Both the position numbers and the translations under genes were made by a program. A stretch of DNA of 64,000 nt. It comes from Zhongshania aquimaris. GTDB lineage: Bacteria; Pseudomonadota; Gammaproteobacteria; Pseudomonadales; Spongiibacteraceae. The DNA lies in assembly GCF_019312595.1 (NCBI RefSeq), contig NZ_JAHWDQ010000001.1, positions 434,001 through 498,000 of the forward strand. Reading direction: 5' to 3'. Positions 10,294 to 20,232 of the stretch are shown here, piece by piece (the first letter of the stretch is position 1; each line of letters starts with the position of its first letter). Under the pieces are notes generated by a model. That model made no database searches. It was not told the origin of the DNA and saw nothing but the letters and a program-made list of their open reading frames with translations.

Positions 10294-11088
10294 ATGCGCG
10301 AATACAATACCTTACAGTGGGAAAATACCAACGGCATTGCCAAAATCACCTTAAATCGCCCCGATGCAGCAAATAGCGTCAATTTAGAAATGGCGCAAGA
10401 GTTGATGCATGTGGCAATGGTGTGCGATGAAGATAGCAGTATTCGCGCAGTGATTCTCACCGCCACTGGCAATATGTTTTGCGCAGGTGGCGACGTCCCT
10501 AGTTTTCTTGCGGCGGGCGACGATGTCGGGTTACTCCTTAAGGATGTAACCGCTTGCCTGCACTCAGCTAATGCCCGCTTCGCGCGTATGGCAGCCCCAC
10601 TTATTGTCGCTATCAACGGCACCGCCGCCGGTGCTGGCTTTAGTCTCGCAGTATCTGGCGATATTGTAATCGCCGCTGAAAAAGCAAAATTCACCATGGC
10701 CTATACGGGTATTGGCGCTAGTCCCGACGGCGGCTCCAGTGTTTACTTACCCAGATTAATCGGCTTGCGCCGTACCCAGGAGCTTATGTTAACGAACCGC
10801 GTTCTTTCTGCTCAGGAAGCACTAGACTGGGGATTGCTGACAAAAGTTGTTGTCACAGAAGAGCTCATGAGCGAAGCGGAAGCGCTTGCCAACAAACTCG
10901 CCAGCGGCCCGCAAATGGCGCACGGCCAAATCAAGCAGCTGTTGCTTGGTAGTTATTCAAATTCCCTGGAAACCCAGCTGGAAATAGAAAGTCGCGGCAT
11001 AGCCCGGTGCGTTAGCAGCCCAGAAGGACGCGAAGGCTTGCTGGCGTTTTCTGAAAAGCGCAAACCCGATTTCAAGTCAGTAAAGTAG
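10294..11088 (+). CDS. Enoyl-CoA hydratase/isomerase family protein
   Basis: This is a 264-residue crotonase-fold protein. The oxyanion-hole segments are AGGDVPSF (about residue 64) and NGTAAGAGFSLAVSGD (about 108-123). At the second active-site position it has GIGASPDGGSS, with Asp where hydratases often carry Glu; this resembles isomerase-type members such as PaaG, so double-bond isomerisation is as likely as hydration. The gene stands alone between two minus-strand genes, divergent from the glycosyltransferase (105-nt gap). The acyl-CoA substrate cannot be told. Confidence 0.88.
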   Translation: MREYNTLQWENTNGIAKITLNRPDAANSVNLEMAQELMHVAMVCDEDSSIRAVILTATGNMFCAGGDVPSFLAAGDDVGLLLKDVTACLHSANARFARMAAPLIVAINGTAAGAGFSLAVSGDIVIAAEKAKFTMAYTGIGASPDGGSSVYLPRLIGLRRTQELMLTNRVLSAQEALDWGLLTKVVVTEELMSEAEALANKLASGPQMAHGQIKQLLLGSYSNSLETQLEIESRGIARCVSSPEGREGLLAFSEKRKPDFKSVK

Positions 11089-11097
11089 TTCGCAAGC

Positions 11098-11128
11098 GCC
11101 GTTGAAAATCGGGGTGACCTTCAACGGC
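11098..11128. terminator. Hairpin between convergent crotonase and aminopeptidase genes
   Basis: Arms GCCGTTGAA (11098-11106) and TTCAACGGC (11120-11128) are perfect complements with a 13-nt loop. There is no U-tract on either side, so it is only a possible transcription end or 3' stabiliser. Confidence 0.35.
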
Positions 11129-11171
11129 CGCTGCTTTCAATGGCGCTCCACTAGCGACAATCAAATACCAA

Positions 11172-12473
11172 TTAATCCGTGCCTGAAACGGAGTCCAGTT
11201 GGAAATATGCGGCCAGTACTTTCGTCAAATTAAACGCATCCTGACTGCCCGCCAACTCTCTAATCGAGTGCATAGCAAAGGTCGGCACACCGATATCCAA
11301 GGTCTTCACACCAATTGCGGAGGCCGTCAAGGGCCCTATCGTGCTACCACAGGCCATATCACTGCGAACTACAAAGCTTTGCACTGGCACGTCAGTTTTC
11401 ACGCACAGGCGGCGAAATAACGAGCTAGTTTCACTGTTTGTCGCATAACGCTGGTTCACATTGTTCTTAATCACCGGGCCGGCGTTTAGGAGAGGGCCGT
11501 GATTACCATCATGCTTATGACTAAAATTGGGGTGTATGCCGTGGGCATTATCCGCTGAAATCATCATTGAATTGGCAATTGCGCGCTGCCAAGAAACTTC
11601 ATCACCCGCTATTCGACGCAGCACCGACTCTAACATAGGGCCTTGTGCACCCACCGCGGACTGGCTGCCCACTTCTTCGTGATCATTGCACACCAACACC
11701 CTGTGCTCGCCGCCACCTGCCGCTAGCAAGGCCTCTAGGCCGATATAACACGACAGCAAATTATCCAGGCGAGCACTGGCAATAAAGTCTTCATTCCAAC
11801 CCACCATCGCCGACGGCTGACAATCGTAAAAACTCAGTTCAAAATCGAGCACCTTAGCAATATCAATGTGTTCTTGACGAGCCAGTTCCACGGCAAGCAT
11901 ATCGCGAAAATCCTGCGAGTTTTCGCTTTGCAGTATCACGACCGGAAGGTCTTTTTGCGGATTAACCGAATGCGCATTATTGGCTTCGCGATCGAGATGA
12001 ATCGCCAGGCTGGGGACAACGCCGACCGGGCGATTAATATTAATTAAGGCGCTACATAACTGCCCCTGCGTACTCTCGTAACTTACCCGCCCAGCCAAGC
12101 CGAGATCACGATCAAACCACGGGTTGAGTAAGGCGCCGCCATACACTTCAACACCAAGTTGAAAATAACCCTGACGATGTAACTCTGGGCTTGGTTTTAC
12201 TTTTAAATTTGGACTGTCGGTATGCGCACCTACCATTCGCCAACCGCGCTCTTGGATCGGATTTTTACCGCAGTGAAACGCAACAATAGAAGACCCATTA
12301 CGAATAAGGTAATACCCCTTACCCGCCTCCAACTTCCAATCATCACGCTCATTCAGCGCGATATAACCCGCATTAAGTAAACGCACCCGCATCTCTTCAA
12401 CGGCATGAAATGGTGTCGGGCTGGCATCTAAAAATGTGCGCAAATTTTTATTAAACAGATTCATCTCAGACAT
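11172..12473 (-). CDS. apeB: M18 family aminopeptidase
   Basis: This is a 433-residue metallo-aminopeptidase of the M18 (aspartyl aminopeptidase) family. Zinc-ligand and catalytic blocks are [13 protein letters not shown] (about residues 82-94), [15 protein letters not shown] with the catalytic Glu-Glu, and [13 protein letters not shown]. These enzymes form large cytosolic dodecamers and remove N-terminal, often acidic, residues from peptides. The start [11 protein letters not shown] is close to the usual N-terminus; a second Met is at residue 4. It appears monocistronic. The symbol follows the name used for PA3247-like proteins and is less certain than the family. Confidence 0.92.
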   Translation of the reverse strand: MSEMNLFNKNLRTFLDASPTPFHAVEEMRVRLLNAGYIALNERDDWKLEAGKGYYLIRNGSSIVAFHCGKNPIQERGWRMVGAHTDSPNLKVKPSPELHRQGYFQLGVEVYGGALLNPWFDRDLGLAGRVSYESTQGQLCSALININRPVGVVPSLAIHLDREANNAHSVNPQKDLPVVILQSENSQDFRDMLAVELARQEHIDIAKVLDFELSFYDCQPSAMVGWNEDFIASARLDNLLSCYIGLEALLAAGGGEHRVLVCNDHEEVGSQSAVGAQGPMLESVLRRIAGDEVSWQRAIANSMMISADNAHGIHPNFSHKHDGNHGPLLNAGPVIKNNVNQRYATNSETSSLFRRLCVKTDVPVQSFVVRSDMACGSTIGPLTASAIGVKTLDIGVPTFAMHSIRELAGSQDAFNLTKVLAAYFQLDSVSGTD

Positions 12474-12569
12474 TAGGGCTCCGCTGAATAACTAGAATAT
12501 TTTTTGTATCGACAAGAGCGCACAACGCGGACGCCGCTATGGCGAAAACAGCTTCGAATACAGAGTTCA

Positions 12570-13463
12570 CTAAACCTTTCCATCGCACTGATCTGGCCTC
12601 GAACTTTGCAACGCAAGTAATAAGCTGGAAGTATCTTTACGCCCGCCACCTAAATTCTGAACCTGGGTATAAAACTGATCAACTAATGCAGTTACTGGCA
12701 AGTTGATTTTGCGCTTACGCGCTTCATCCAATACGTAGCCGATATCTTTTCGCATCCAATCAACCGCAAAGCCAAAATCGAACTCATTGGCTAACATGGT
12801 TTTCGCGCGATTATCCATCTGCCAAGATTGCGCTGCTCCGCCGCTAATAACATCGATAACCGCAGGCATATCTAATCCGGCCTGTTCACCGAAGTGCACG
12901 CCCTCGGCCAAGCCTTGTAACAAGCCAGCGATACAGATTTGGTTTACCATTTTTGCGAGCTGCCCAGACCCCACCGGCCCCAGCAGCTGAAAACGAGTCG
13001 CATACGCAGCAAGAATTGGCTCGATGGCATTAAACGCTGTTGAATCACCACCTGCCATCACCGTCAGGCATCCCTTCTCTGCGCCAGCTTGGCCGCCGGA
13101 AACCGGGGCATCAATAAAGTGAAGTTGACGTTCTTGCGCGGCGTCTGCCATGTCTCGGGCAAGACCCGCTGATGTTGTTGAGTGGTCTACGACAATGCCG
13201 TTAGCTGGCATTGAATCAAAAACACCCTGCTTTTCGCATAATACCGCTCTCACGTCTTCGTCGGCGCCCAAACACACGGCGACAACTTCCGCTTCGGCAA
13301 CCGCTTCTGCGATGGTTTCGCTCGCGTCAACGCCAAACTCCGCGGACCATTTTTGTGCTTTCTCTGTGCTGCGATTAAAAACCGATACGGAGTACCCAGC
13401 ACGACATAAATGCCCCGCCATGGGGTAGCCCATTGTACCTAAACCAATAAACGCGACTTTCAT
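12570..13463 (-). CDS. NAD(P)-dependent beta-hydroxyacid dehydrogenase (3-hydroxyisobutyrate dehydrogenase family)
   Basis: The 297-residue protein has the N-terminal Rossmann motif GLGTMGYPMA, the substrate loop DAPVSGGQAGAEKG (about residues 120-133), and the catalytic Lys in GQLAKMVNQ. These place it in the 3-hydroxyisobutyrate dehydrogenase / tartronate semialdehyde reductase / glyoxylate-succinate semialdehyde reductase group. The substrate is not decidable from the sequence; no valine-degradation genes adjoin it. It starts 22 nt after the uppP stop side and may share transcription with tsaB-uppP upstream. Confidence 0.9.
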   Translation of the reverse strand: MKVAFIGLGTMGYPMAGHLCRAGYSVSVFNRSTEKAQKWSAEFGVDASETIAEAVAEAEVVAVCLGADEDVRAVLCEKQGVFDSMPANGIVVDHSTTSAGLARDMADAAQERQLHFIDAPVSGGQAGAEKGCLTVMAGGDSTAFNAIEPILAAYATRFQLLGPVGSGQLAKMVNQICIAGLLQGLAEGVHFGEQAGLDMPAVIDVISGGAAQSWQMDNRAKTMLANEFDFGFAVDWMRKDIGYVLDEARKRKINLPVTALVDQFYTQVQNLGGGRKDTSSLLLALQSSRPDQCDGKV

Positions 13464-13484
13464 TGACCGTAACCCATTTCAGAT

Positions 13485-14291
13485 TTAAGACGCTAGGACG
13501 GCGAATAAGACGCCCGCTAGTAAGACACGATAGATCGCAAACGGCATCATCCCCATACGCTCAACCCAACGCATAAAAACATGAATACAGGCGTAAGCAG
13601 TTAGCGCAGATACCGCCGCACCAATGGCTAGATAATTCCACGCCACCGGGTCACTACTCTCAATCAATTCCAATAATTTATACGAACCTGCCGCGGCGAT
13701 AATTGGCATAGATAGTAAAAACGAAAACCGTGCTGAATCGCTGCGATTAAGCCCCAGCATCAGTGCCGCCGTGATGGTAATACCCGAGCGAGAGGTACCG
13801 GGAATAAGAGCGATGGCCTGAGCAAGGCCAATGATAATGGCAATACGCAGGCCGATATCCGCCAGCTGCTTGCCATGTTTAGCATAGCGATCAACCACAC
13901 CCAGCAGCACCCCAAATACCAGCGTAGTACTGGCGAGAACGTAACCGGACCGCAAATGCGCTTCAATAATGTCGTTGAAGATCAGCCCCGCCAACACAGC
14001 GGGAATCGTCGCAACGATAACCATCCAACCCAAACGGCTATTTTCCGTTTGCTGCTTAGACACCAGGCTAACAATCCAATCGCCCAAGATCGCAGCGACT
14101 TGTAGACGGAAATACCACAACACCGCCAACAGAGACCCGACGTGCACCGCCACATCAAAGGCGAGGCCTTGGTCTTCCCAGCCCAGCAGGGTTTGCGGCA
14201 GAACGAGATGACCGGAGCTGGAAACCGGAAGAAATTCTGTTAATCCTTGAATGGCGGCAAGAATTACCGCTCGTAATGAATCCATCGTCAT
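13485..14291 (-). CDS. uppP: Undecaprenyl-diphosphate phosphatase
   Basis: UppP (BacA) dephosphorylates undecaprenyl pyrophosphate, recycling the lipid carrier of peptidoglycan synthesis in the inner membrane. The 268-residue polytopic protein carries the catalytic motif AAIQGLTEFLPVSSSGH at the N-terminus and PGTSRSG in the middle, and is strongly hydrophobic throughout. Three start codons are clustered (TTG 14294, ATG 14291, ATG 14285); ATG 14291 is preferred because AGGG lies 5 nt upstream. It is 19 nt downstream of tsaB. Confidence 0.96.
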   Translation of the reverse strand: MTMDSLRAVILAAIQGLTEFLPVSSSGHLVLPQTLLGWEDQGLAFDVAVHVGSLLAVLWYFRLQVAAILGDWIVSLVSKQQTENSRLGWMVIVATIPAVLAGLIFNDIIEAHLRSGYVLASTTLVFGVLLGVVDRYAKHGKQLADIGLRIAIIIGLAQAIALIPGTSRSGITITAALMLGLNRSDSARFSFLLSMPIIAAAGSYKLLELIESSDPVAWNYLAIGAAVSALTAYACIHVFMRWVERMGMMPFAIYRVLLAGVLFAVLAS

Positions 14292-14310
14292 CAACGCCCT
14301 AGAGATTTAT

Positions 14311-14994
14311 TTAAGATTTTTGCCACGCGACGCTGTCGCGCAGGTAAACCGGTTGCGCCAACTCCGCAGTCACGTACTCACCGCGCTGAAACGCCAATGT
14401 CGCCAGTTTAAGCACCGCCTGAGCGCGGGGGTAAACATCGATATCGATGCTATTCAAAGCGCCGTCCACGGTAAATCGCGAAATATAATTCCAACCATTA
14501 CCAAATCCATATACCGAATTTTCGCCCGCAATGACCGATATCGACTCAGGTGAACGCAGGCTATCCGCAGTTAGCGGTTCGGCAATGCCATTGCGATAAC
14601 AATACTCGCCCCAATATACCTCGTCCATTCGCGCATCTAGGCTCGGTAAAAGTACGTTGCCCTCAGCTAAGCCAAGCCGATCAGCCTCGCCCTGAGCGAT
14701 TGCCTGCAATGTCGACACCGCGACAACCGGCTTGTCTGCTGCAAAAGCAAGGCCCTGAACTAGACCCGCGCACACGCGTAAGCCTGTAAACGAACCCGGA
14801 CCCGCAGAAAATCCAATAGCATCCAAATCAGCTACACCAATGCCATAATCAGATAATATTTGATCAACCATTGGCAATAAATAGCGGGTGTGAGCTCGAG
14901 GTAAAAGGCGAAAATCTTCACTTTCTTTGCCGTTATAGATCAGCGCCACAGAACATGCTTCTGTTGAAGCCTCAATCGCGAGTAAACTTGTCAT
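14311..14994 (-). CDS. tsaB: tRNA threonylcarbamoyladenosine biosynthesis protein TsaB
   Basis: TsaB is the non-catalytic ASKHA-fold partner of TsaD in making t6A37 in ANN-decoding tRNAs. The 227-residue protein starts MTSLLAIEASTEACSVAL and has the conserved AGPGSFTGLRVC segment (about residues 66-77), which contacts TsaD. Length is normal (E. coli 231). It is the first gene of a minus-strand run with uppP and probably the dehydrogenase. Its 5' side faces mobA. Confidence 0.95.
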   Translation of the reverse strand: MTSLLAIEASTEACSVALIYNGKESEDFRLLPRAHTRYLLPMVDQILSDYGIGVADLDAIGFSAGPGSFTGLRVCAGLVQGLAFAADKPVVAVSTLQAIAQGEADRLGLAEGNVLLPSLDARMDEVYWGEYCYRNGIAEPLTADSLRSPESISVIAGENSVYGFGNGWNYISRFTVDGALNSIDIDVYPRAQAVLKLATLAFQRGEYVTAELAQPVYLRDSVAWQKS

Positions 14995-15172
14995 TAAATC
15001 TGCCGTTGAGCGGGGTTACTATTCAGAGTTTTCATGCGGCAGAATAATAACATAAGGCACATCGCGGGGTTTAGCGGAGTTATCCACGGTCACAAAAATA
15101 GCATCAGCAGAGGGGATGCCCAAACGTCAACAGCCCCTAGACCGATCTAGATGTTTCAAACTGGGAATAAAC

Positions 15173-15757
15173 ATGTCAAAAAATAGTATCTGCGCAAGAG
15201 AGGTTACCGCACTTATTTTAGCCGGCGGCGAAGGTCGCAGAATGGACGGCCAAGACAAGGGCCTACTTACCTGGCGGCGGCGCCCACTTATCACATATAT
15301 GTTAGACGTCATTCCCAAAGACATTGCTCACCTCATTATCAGCTGCAACCGCAACATCGAACAATACAATGCCTATGGTACAACAGTGCAAGATACTAAC
15401 TACGAGGGTCCTTTAGCCGGTATCTACGCGGCAATGCAAATTGCTAACACCTCCTACTTACTAGTATTGCCCTGCGATAGCCCCTTAGCCCCACTAGACA
15501 TTTACGAACAATTAGCGGTGTCGCTAACCTCAAACAATGCCGACATTTGCTACGCACATGATGGCGAACGAGAACAATATTTATTTGCACTAATAAGAAT
15601 ACAGCTAAAGGAATCTCTTCAAGAATATTTAGAAGCGGGTAATCGACAAGTACATCGTTGGTATGAGCAGCACAAAATCGTAAAAGCGGACTTCCGCGGG
15701 CAGCAATTTGCATTTAAAAATTGCAATAGCCAAGCCGATTTGGCAGAACTAAATTAG
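15173..15757 (+). CDS. mobA: Molybdenum cofactor guanylyltransferase
   Basis: MobA attaches GMP to molybdopterin to form the MGD cofactor. The 194-residue protein (ATG 15173, with GGGA upstream) has the nucleotidyltransferase motif LILAGGEGRRMDGQDKGLL at about residues 13-31, and LPCDSPLAP, which carries the metal-binding Asp. The frame could be opened 19 codons earlier, but the family starts near here. It is monocistronic and ends in a strong bidirectional terminator. No molybdoenzyme gene is in the window. Confidence 0.93.
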   Translation: MSKNSICAREVTALILAGGEGRRMDGQDKGLLTWRRRPLITYMLDVIPKDIAHLIISCNRNIEQYNAYGTTVQDTNYEGPLAGIYAAMQIANTSYLLVLPCDSPLAPLDIYEQLAVSLTSNNADICYAHDGEREQYLFALIRIQLKESLQEYLEAGNRQVHRWYEQHKIVKADFRGQQFAFKNCNSQADLAELN

Positions 15758-15778
15758 ACAACTTAATAAGCAGATATT

Positions 15779-15804
15779 AAAAAGGAGGCTTTCGCCTCCT
15801 TTTT
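15779..15804. terminator. Bidirectional rho-independent terminator
   Basis: A perfect 11-bp stem (15779-15789 with 15794-15804) has loop TTTC, a GC core GGAGGC and five A on one side and five T on the other. It serves mobA (plus) and the histone-like gene (minus). Confidence 0.93.
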
Positions 15805-15829
15805 AATTCAAAGCAGAATAATCAAGTGA

Positions 15830-16768
15830 TTATTCTGACTTCGGTGCCTCTACTACAGCTGGTGTAACAACGGCTGCTGGCGCTTTTTTCGCCGGAGCTT
15901 TCTTCGCAGGTGCTTTCTTAGCTGGAGCCTTCTTGGCTACTGCTTTTTTAGCCACTGCTTTTTTGGCCGGCGCTTTTTTAGCGACGGCTTTCTTAGCTGG
16001 CGCCTTTTTTGCTGCTGCTTTCTTAGCTGGAGCCTTCTTGGCTACTGCTTTTTTAGCCACTGCCTTTTTGGCCGGTGCTTTTTTAGCTACGGTTTTCTTA
16101 GCTGGCGCCTTTTTTACAGCTGCTTTCTTAGCTGCAGCCTTTTTGGGTGCTGCTTTTTTGGCGACGGGTGCTTTTGCACTTACTTTAGCAACGGCAGCCA
16201 CTTTTGGGTCGCTAATCTTAGCACTCATCTGTTTTACTGCTTGCTTATGCTTAGCAACCAATTTTTTCTCAATAGCTGCTAACTTCAGCTTATTTGCAGC
16301 CAAACGCTTTTTCTTGAAGCGCTGTTCAAACAACTTAACTGCCTTCGCCAAATCTGCGTCAGCTTTGCTAGCCAGTGCAGTAGAACGCTCAGCAATTTTT
16401 TGCTGAACTGCGGTTTCCGATGCCTTAATGCGAGCCAGGGCTTTAGCATTGGCAACAGCTGCTTTAGTAGCTGCAGCCTTGGCACGAGTTGCTTTCAATT
16501 TTGCGTTAAGTTTGTCAGCTGCAGCAGCCGCACGCTTAACTGCATTTTTATCAGCAGCACGTGAAGTTTTCTTAGCTGTTGCACGAGCAGCATCAACTTT
16601 GGCTTTTGCCGCAGCAAGCGACTTGCGCTCTTCTGCAACCATTGCCTCAACCTTTTTCAAACCCTCTTCGGCTTTCGCTACAACAGGGTTTGTTAAGATT
16701 GCATTTTTAGCTCGCGGCTTGCGCTTGGCTGGCACTTTTTTCACACTGGTTTTACTAGCTGGCATCAT
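15830..16768 (-). CDS. Histone H1-like Ala/Lys/Pro-rich repeat protein (AlgP-like)
   Basis: The 312-residue protein has two parts. Residues 1-190 are Ala/Lys/Glu/Arg-rich and probably form long coiled-coil helices. Residues about 195-300 consist of repeats of [10 protein letters not shown] and KKAAA pentapeptides, as in histone H1 tails and the AlgP (AlgR3) protein of Pseudomonas; the last 12 residues are not repetitive. It is likely a basic DNA-binding nucleoid protein. Two adjacent ATG codons (16768, 16765) follow AGGAG. A near-exact 105-bp tandem duplication lies in the repeat region (15912-16121), so the length probably varies between strains. Regulation of alginate is known only for Pseudomonas AlgP and is not implied here. 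Confidence 0.85.
   Translation of the reverse strand: MMPASKTSVKKVPAKRKPRAKNAILTNPVVAKAEEGLKKVEAMVAEERKSLAAAKAKVDAARATAKKTSRAADKNAVKRAAAAADKLNAKLKATRAKAAATKAAVANAKALARIKASETAVQQKIAERSTALASKADADLAKAVKLFEQRFKKKRLAANKLKLAAIEKKLVAKHKQAVKQMSAKISDPKVAAVAKVSAKAPVAKKAAPKKAAAKKAAVKKAPAKKTVAKKAPAKKAVAKKAVAKKAPAKKAAAKKAPAKKAVAKKAPAKKAVAKKAVAKKAPAKKAPAKKAPAKKAPAAVVTPAVVEAPKSE
15912..16121. repeat. Two tandem 105-bp repeats within the histone-like gene
   Basis: The unit at 15912-16016 recurs at 16017-16121 with few differences, and a partial third unit begins at 16122. 105 bp equals 35 codons, so copy-number change keeps the reading frame and adds or removes seven pentapeptides. Confidence 0.85.
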
Positions 16769-16874
16769 TTATTCTCCTTGACGATTACGATGCTGGTATT
16801 TATGGCAATAAAAATAGCACATAAAATAACCAACGCAAAAAAAAGTCTTTTAATTAATGCCTTTTTCTTAATAT

Positions 16875-17873
16875 TTATCGAAAATTTACGTTTTTTTCTT
16901 CCAAAAAAGACCTACAAAGAGAAATTAGGAGATTTTGGTGCGCCTCACCGTCATTTAGACATGGAATATAGCGAAGCTCATTTCCGCCATTTTCGACAAA
17001 AAACTCACGCGCCTCGCCTGCAATTTCTTCTAGCGTTTCTAAACACTCAACAGCGAAAGCCGGACAGATAACATCTAAAGTTTTGCTGCCATTCCGCGCA
17101 AGACTGATCACGGTTTTATCAGTATATGGTTGCAACCATTCCGCCTTGCCTAAACGGGATTGAAATGTACTTATCCACTCGCCGTCAATAAGACCGAGTT
17201 CAAGTGCTAACGCCTCGGCAGTCTTTTCGCAATGCGCCTGATACGGATCCCCTAATTCAACATTGCGCTTAGGAATACCATGAAACGACATCAGCAATAA
17301 TTCAGCTTTGCCGTTTTCAGACCAATGCTGACGAACCGTACTCGCCAACGCTGAAATATATGCAGGATGATCATAATAGCTTTTCACCCAACCCCACTGC
17401 GGTATATCCCTAATCGCAGAAAAGGCTTTGCAAATTTGGTCATGCACCGCAGCGGTTGTAGTTGCCGAGTACTGGGGATATAAAGGAACAAAAAACAATC
17501 GCTCGCACCCAAGATCGATCAATTCGTCGATAGTGCTAGCAATACTGACATCACCGTAAGTCATCGCTAAACGCGTATGGATATCGGCATCTGGATAATC
17601 TACCTCCAACTTTCTGCCGGTACCATCTACTAAGCGCTGCGAGAAATAGCGCAGAGGCGATATATCATTCATCCACACCTGTTTGTAATTGCGCACCGCA
17701 CGGGGCGACCTAAACGGCAGGATAATCAAATAAAGTATCAACACCCAAATGACACGCGGCACCTCTACCACCCGTGGATCCGATAAAAACTCACGCAGAA
17801 ATTTTCTTACCGCCGCCGTATCCGGTGAATCAGGTGTGCCCAAATTGATAAATACGATGCCTGTTGATTTCAT
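16875..17873 (-). CDS. hemH: Ferrochelatase
   Basis: HemH inserts Fe2+ into protoporphyrin IX, the last step of protoheme synthesis. The 332-residue protein starts MKSTGIVFINLGTPDSP, a typical N-terminus, and has the catalytic His in LLMSFHGIPKRN (about residue 200) and the conserved acidic region AVECLETLEEI. Length is normal for proteobacteria. A hydrophobic stretch VIWVLILYLIILPF near residue 45 fits peripheral membrane contact. It is transcribed alone on the minus strand, separated from adk upstream by a terminator. Confidence 0.96.
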   Translation of the reverse strand: MKSTGIVFINLGTPDSPDTAAVRKFLREFLSDPRVVEVPRVIWVLILYLIILPFRSPRAVRNYKQVWMNDISPLRYFSQRLVDGTGRKLEVDYPDADIHTRLAMTYGDVSIASTIDELIDLGCERLFFVPLYPQYSATTTAAVHDQICKAFSAIRDIPQWGWVKSYYDHPAYISALASTVRQHWSENGKAELLLMSFHGIPKRNVELGDPYQAHCEKTAEALALELGLIDGEWISTFQSRLGKAEWLQPYTDKTVISLARNGSKTLDVICPAFAVECLETLEEIAGEAREFFVENGGNELRYIPCLNDGEAHQNLLISLCRSFLEEKNVNFR

Positions 17874-17934
17874 TTCAAGTCTACTGATGTTTTGTCGATA
17901 TACGAATTATCGCTACAATTCGATTAATTAAAAC

Positions 17935-17962
17935 AAAAAAGGCACCCGGAGGTGCCTTTTTT
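17935..17962. terminator. Rho-independent terminator after adk
   Basis: AAAAAAGGCACC (17935-17946) pairs perfectly with GGTGCCTTTTTT (17951-17962) around loop CGGA. It ends adk transcription on the minus strand just before hemH; the symmetric A/T tracts would work in both directions. Confidence 0.93.
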
Positions 17963-17978
17963 ATTTGTGATCCGATTT

Positions 17979-19032
<1,054 letters not shown>

Positions 19033-19368
19033 ATGAAAGTGCGAGAATTATTATCGTTATGGGAACAAACAGCTGCTGGTACCCTAACTGCAGACAGCTA
19101 TGATGTGCGACTTTCTATTAAAGATGCCGCCAGATTAAATGCACTGGCAGAACTATATCCGCGTCGTAATATAGAAGAGCTCATCACGGACCTGTTGACC
19201 GCCGCTCTCGATGAGATGGAAAGTGTCATGCCCTACCAGCAAGGCTCAAAGGTAGTGGCCTTCGACGAGCAAGGTGACCCTCTCTATGAAGATATCGGCC
19301 CTACACCGCGCTATCTGTCTTTGACTGAAAAGCATCTCAGCCGATACAAGCGCTTAGACAATCATTAA
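19033..19368 (+). CDS. Conserved hypothetical protein with ribbon-helix-helix-like segment
   Basis: The 111-residue protein is read from ATG 19033, preceded by AGGAAG at 6 nt; a TTG 48 nt upstream is less likely. The segment YDVRLSIKDAARLNALAEL followed by EELITDLLTAALDEME resembles a strand plus two helices of the ribbon-helix-helix class. A second part has KVVAFDEQGDPLYEDIGPTPRYL. Similar proteins occur across Pseudomonas-like gammaproteobacteria, some labelled pilin assembly protein, without evidence I can cite. There are no signal peptide or membrane segments. DNA binding is only a suggestion from the fold-like pattern. Confidence 0.7.
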   Translation: MKVRELLSLWEQTAAGTLTADSYDVRLSIKDAARLNALAELYPRRNIEELITDLLTAALDEMESVMPYQQGSKVVAFDEQGDPLYEDIGPTPRYLSLTEKHLSRYKRLDNH

Positions 19369-19419
19369 CTACTAGGCCGCACTCTGCGCCCGGGCTTTTA
19401 AACCGATGCGCAACACAAA

Positions 19420-20229
19420 TTAGAGGCCGGCGGCCTTGGCCTCATTCCAAAACAGATCTAACTGGGGGTCTACGGTCCCGCCTTCCCCAGAAACTCCCAT
19501 TTCCTTACAACGCTGCTCAACAAACCGAAACCGTCGCTCAAATTTTTTGCTCGCATTTCTAGTTTCGGTTTCGGCGTCAAGACCGAGATGGCGACTTAGA
19601 TTCACGGCAGAAAAAAGCACATCACCCATTTCATCGGCAATGGCCGCTGCCTCACCGAGAGCTATTGCTTCTTCAAGCTCCTCAAGCTCATCTCGCAATG
19701 AGGTAATTACATGAGAGAGCTCACGCCAGTCAAAACCACTTTGTGATGCACGTTTTTGTAATTTCATAGCTCTAGTTAGTGCTGGCAGCGCCTGCGGGAC
19801 ATCGTCTAGGACACTGTGTTGTGATTTTTGCTGGCGCTCGTCTTGCTTGATCTCCTCCCAACGCGCCTTAATCGCCGCATCATCAGGAGCTATGGTGGCT
19901 CGTCGCGAGGTTAAGCTTCCATCTGGAAATACATGTGGGTGGCGTCGCAACAATTTTTCGACGATATCATTCACGACATTTGAAAAATCAAAACTGCCTT
20001 GTTCAGATGCCAACTGACTATAAAAAATCACTTGGAATAATACATCACCCAGCTCTTGCTGAACCTGCGCTGAGTCACCTTGCTCTATGGCGTCCACTAA
20101 CTCATAAACTTCTTCTAATGTATGCGGAACCACTGTAATTGGGGTTTGCTTAAGGTCCCAGGGACAACCCGTTAGCGGATCACGTAACCTCACCATCAGA
20201 TATTGCAAATCCGCGATCGTATAACTCAC
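19420..20229 (-). CDS. mazG: Nucleoside triphosphate pyrophosphohydrolase MazG
   Basis: MazG hydrolyses NTPs and dNTPs to monophosphates and pyrophosphate, and in E. coli lowers ppGpp. The 269-residue protein has two MazG domains: MVRLRDPLTGCPWDLKQT to about residue 120 with EEVYELVDAIEQGD, and a second with ELEELEEAIALGEAAAIADEMGDVLF. The start is GTG at 20229, 3 nt after the relA stop, which gives the normal N-terminus. It is co-transcribed with relA, a frequent and functionally sensible pairing. Confidence 0.95.
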   Translation of the reverse strand: MSYTIADLQYLMVRLRDPLTGCPWDLKQTPITVVPHTLEEVYELVDAIEQGDSAQVQQELGDVLFQVIFYSQLASEQGSFDFSNVVNDIVEKLLRRHPHVFPDGSLTSRRATIAPDDAAIKARWEEIKQDERQQKSQHSVLDDVPQALPALTRAMKLQKRASQSGFDWRELSHVITSLRDELEELEEAIALGEAAAIADEMGDVLFSAVNLSRHLGLDAETETRNASKKFERRFRFVEQRCKEMGVSGEGGTVDPQLDLFWNEAKAAGL

Positions 20230-20232
20230 CTA

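Noticed and set aside
15933-16406. A 157-codon open frame on the plus strand opposite the histone-like gene (Ala/Phe-rich)
   Set aside because: It is the antisense reading of the KKAPA repeat codons; low-complexity repeats open many frames. No RBS or family match.
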